Origin: Acidovorax sp. 1608163
GTDB lineage: Bacteria; Pseudomonadota; Gammaproteobacteria; Burkholderiales; Burkholderiaceae_C
Direction of reading: 5' to 3'
Length of the DNA: 64,000 bases
Assembly: GCF_003669015.1 (NCBI RefSeq)
Contig: NZ_CP033069.1
Coordinates: 3,544,501-3,608,500, forward strand
The notes beneath the pieces were generated by a model. The model did not search any database. It worked only from the letters and a program-made list of their open reading frames with translations, and was not told the origin of the DNA. This document shows, piece by piece, positions 62,393 through 64,000 of the stretch (the first letter of the stretch is position 1; every line of letters starts with the position of its first letter). Both the position numbers and the translations under genes were made by a program.

Positions 62393-64000
62393 ATGGCGAA
62401 GCAGGTATGGCTGCAGCGTAGCTTTGAGAGGAAAGTCCTCGGTGGATTTCTGGCCGCCGCCCTCGTGGTGGTGGCGCTCGCAGCTACGACATGGAAGCTG
62501 GCCGCCGATGCCAGAGAAGCCGCTCGCCTCGTCTCGCACACCTACCAAGTGGTGCAAACAATCACCGAAGCCAGGGCTGACACCCTTCAAATCGAGTTCA
62601 GCACACAAAGCTACCGAATCTCAGGCGACGCCGCTGCCTTGAAAGAACGCAATGACCGGCTTGCGGCCAGAGAAGCCTCGCTGGCACGATTGCAGTCATT
62701 GATCAGCGACAGTTCAGCGCAGATGCAGCGGTGGACGAAGCTGCGTGCGGTCATTAACGAGCGCATTGCGATTGCCAAGCAGGTCGAGATTCTGCGAAAA
62801 AATCAGGGACAAGAAGCAGCCACCGCCTTTGTTTCAGGTGCGCCTTTGAGGGAGACGCGAGAACGCACCTATGCGCTCTTCCACGCGATGGATACGGAAG
62901 CTCGCGAAGTCCTGGAATACCGCACGGCAGGTCAACTGACGAGTCAACGCGTTCTGGCAGCCAGTGGCGCAGCGGTTGCGACTTTGCTGGTCGCCATGCT
63001 GGCTGCAACCTACGTTCTGATCAGGCGCCAGTTAGCGGAAAGCGAGGCCACCCACCACGCGTTGATCCGGAGCGAAGAAAATCTCTCAACGACCTTGAGG
63101 TCACTGGGCGACGCTGTACTTGAGTCTGACTCCCAGGGGCGAATCACGCACATGAACCCGGCGGCAGAACGCCTCACCGGGTGGGCCTCAGGCGAGGCAC
63201 AAGGCCAGCGGGTAGACAGCGTTTTCCGGCTCGTCGGACAAGACGGACAGCCCCTGGATCGCTCGCTGGTTACCACCGTGCTGGCAACGAATCAGGTTCT
63301 CGAAGAAATCGATGGCATATCGCTGGTGACACGCACCGGCGCCCATTGCCCGATAGGAGCCAACGCGGCGCCCATACGTGACGAATCTGGCATCCCTCAG
63401 GGGGTGGTCCTTGTCTTTCGAGACATCACCGCGGAACGCCAGGCAAAGCAGTTCATTCAAGAGCAAAACGCACTGCTGGAACAACGGGTCTTCGAACGGA
63501 CAGCGCAATTGCGCGAAGCGCAGGAACACCTGCACAGCGTGATGAGCAGCGTCCCTGTGATGGTCGCGTATGTGAATGCAGAACGCAGGTATGTCTATGC
63601 CAACGAGCAGTACCGGCTGCGTTTTGCCCCGGACCACAACGACATTACTGGAAGCACCGTGCAAGAGGTACTGGGTGATGATCGCTATGCAATCGCTTCG
63701 CCGGCCATTGACAAGGCACTGGCGGGCGAAGCTCAAAGCTACGATTGGCAACCTTTTCCGGACGTCTGGCTTGCAATCAGTTTGGCCCCCAAGCGCAGCG
63801 CACAAGGCGTGGTCCTTGGGTACTACGTCCTTGGGGCCGATGTTTCGCAGCGCAAACAGGCCGAGCACCGAATCCAGACACTCAACGCTGAGCTTGGTCA
63901 GCGCGTGACAGATTTGGAGCGAGCGACCCGCGCCTGGAAAACCCTCAGCGCGGGCAACAGCGCGATGCTTCGGGCAACACAGGAGCAGTCATTGCTCGAC
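62393..64000 (+). CDS. CHASE3-PAS sensor protein (C-terminus beyond window edge)
   Basis: The frame is open to the right edge (536 codons seen). One membrane helix (about 18-36), then a CHASE3-like periplasmic part (STQSYRISGDAAALKERN) and a second helix (about 190-208). A PAS domain follows (about 225-345, with LGDAVLESDSQGRITHMNPA and VVLVFRDITAERQ), a coiled coil and a second PAS (about 378-490). The last visible residues, WKTLSAGNSAMLRATQEQS, resemble the lead-in to a GAF or output domain. The output may be GGDEF/EAL or kinase and cannot be seen. GGGAGG sits only three bases before ATG 62393. Confidence 0.85.
   Translation, partial: MAKQVWLQRSFERKVLGGFLAAALVVVALAATTWKLAADAREAARLVSHTYQVVQTITEARADTLQIEFSTQSYRISGDAAALKERNDRLAAREASLARLQSLISDSSAQMQRWTKLRAVINERIAIAKQVEILRKNQGQEAATAFVSGAPLRETRERTYALFHAMDTEAREVLEYRTAGQLTSQRVLAASGAAVATLLVAMLAATYVLIRRQLAESEATHHALIRSEENLSTTLRSLGDAVLESDSQGRITHMNPAAERLTGWASGEAQGQRVDSVFRLVGQDGQPLDRSLVTTVLATNQVLEEIDGISLVTRTGAHCPIGANAAPIRDESGIPQGVVLVFRDITAERQAKQFIQEQNALLEQRVFERTAQLREAQEHLHSVMSSVPVMVAYVNAERRYVYANEQYRLRFAPDHNDITGSTVQEVLGDDRYAIASPAIDKALAGEAQSYDWQPFPDVWLAISLAPKRSAQGVVLGYYVLGADVSQRKQAEHRIQTLNAELGQRVTDLERATRAWKTLSAGNSAMLRATQEQSLLD

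Overview
The window looks like a chromosomal segment from a member of the Comamonadaceae (Betaproteobacteria, Burkholderiales), probably Acidovorax-like. The basis is the high GC content, a Bug-type tripartite tricarboxylate receptor, a BPSS1780-family membrane protein, a DUF3683 flavin/Fe-S oxidase, and gene orders I know from this order (gpmA-ctpA-moeB opposite rhodanese-grxC-secB-gpsA; ftsY opposite M16-M16-rsmD-coaD). There are about 57 protein genes and one tRNA. Most are core or housekeeping genes. I see no prophage, transposase or CRISPR array.

Layout. 1-10.6 kb: HIT protein (cut by the edge), DUF3683 oxidase, MOSC protein, UbiH-like monooxygenase, DsbC-like isomerase, M61 peptidase, enoyl-CoA hydratase and tRNA-Met with its own promoter and terminator. 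10.6-17.8 kb: double ArsA ATPase, an adenosine deaminase-Bug operon opposite a LysR gene, ZIP metal transporter, Tat-exported dienelactone hydrolase. 18-22.3 kb: a GbsR/MarR-type regulator and a five-gene run (DCC thiol protein, SDR, DoxX-like, DUF2269, SRPBCC); the regulator and the run are preceded by near-identical 27-bp operator-like sites. 22.4-28.7 kb: YghU, an AT-richer island with a possible lone integron cassette, polA, a DUF2782-like protein, thrB. 29-38.3 kb: membrane protein, FecR-domain protein, PhoX behind a four-unit Pho box, then a Fur-box-preceded operon imelysin / di-heme oxidoreductase / imelysin / DUF1513. 38.4-45 kb: zinc metallopeptidase, small envelope-stress proteins (BON, DUF883, DUF1328), a CHASE3 histidine kinase with two response regulators, MoeB/ThiF. 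45-59.4 kb: ctpA, gpmA, rhodanese, grxC, secB, gpsA, lysA/lysR, RRM protein, coaD, rsmD, two M16 peptidases, ftsY. 59.5-64 kb: a PAS-GGDEF-EAL protein and a CHASE3-PAS sensor cut by the right edge.

Two features stand out across the window. First, a short palindromic repeat of about 60 bp (arms related to CTAGCGCTT / AAGCGCTAGCAGCTAT, flank ATAGCAAA) occurs at least eleven times. Several copies have become part of genes: they supply start codons (zip, gpsA, an M16 peptidase), a stop codon (arsA), an in-frame linker (DUF3683 oxidase) and most of a signal peptide (M16 peptidase). Second, four conserved genes (narL-type regulator, moeB/thiF, secB, rsmD) each carry one apparent single-base deletion in a C/G run and are otherwise intact. 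This points to sequencing or assembly error more than to gene decay.

All calls come from reading the sequence; no database search was run.
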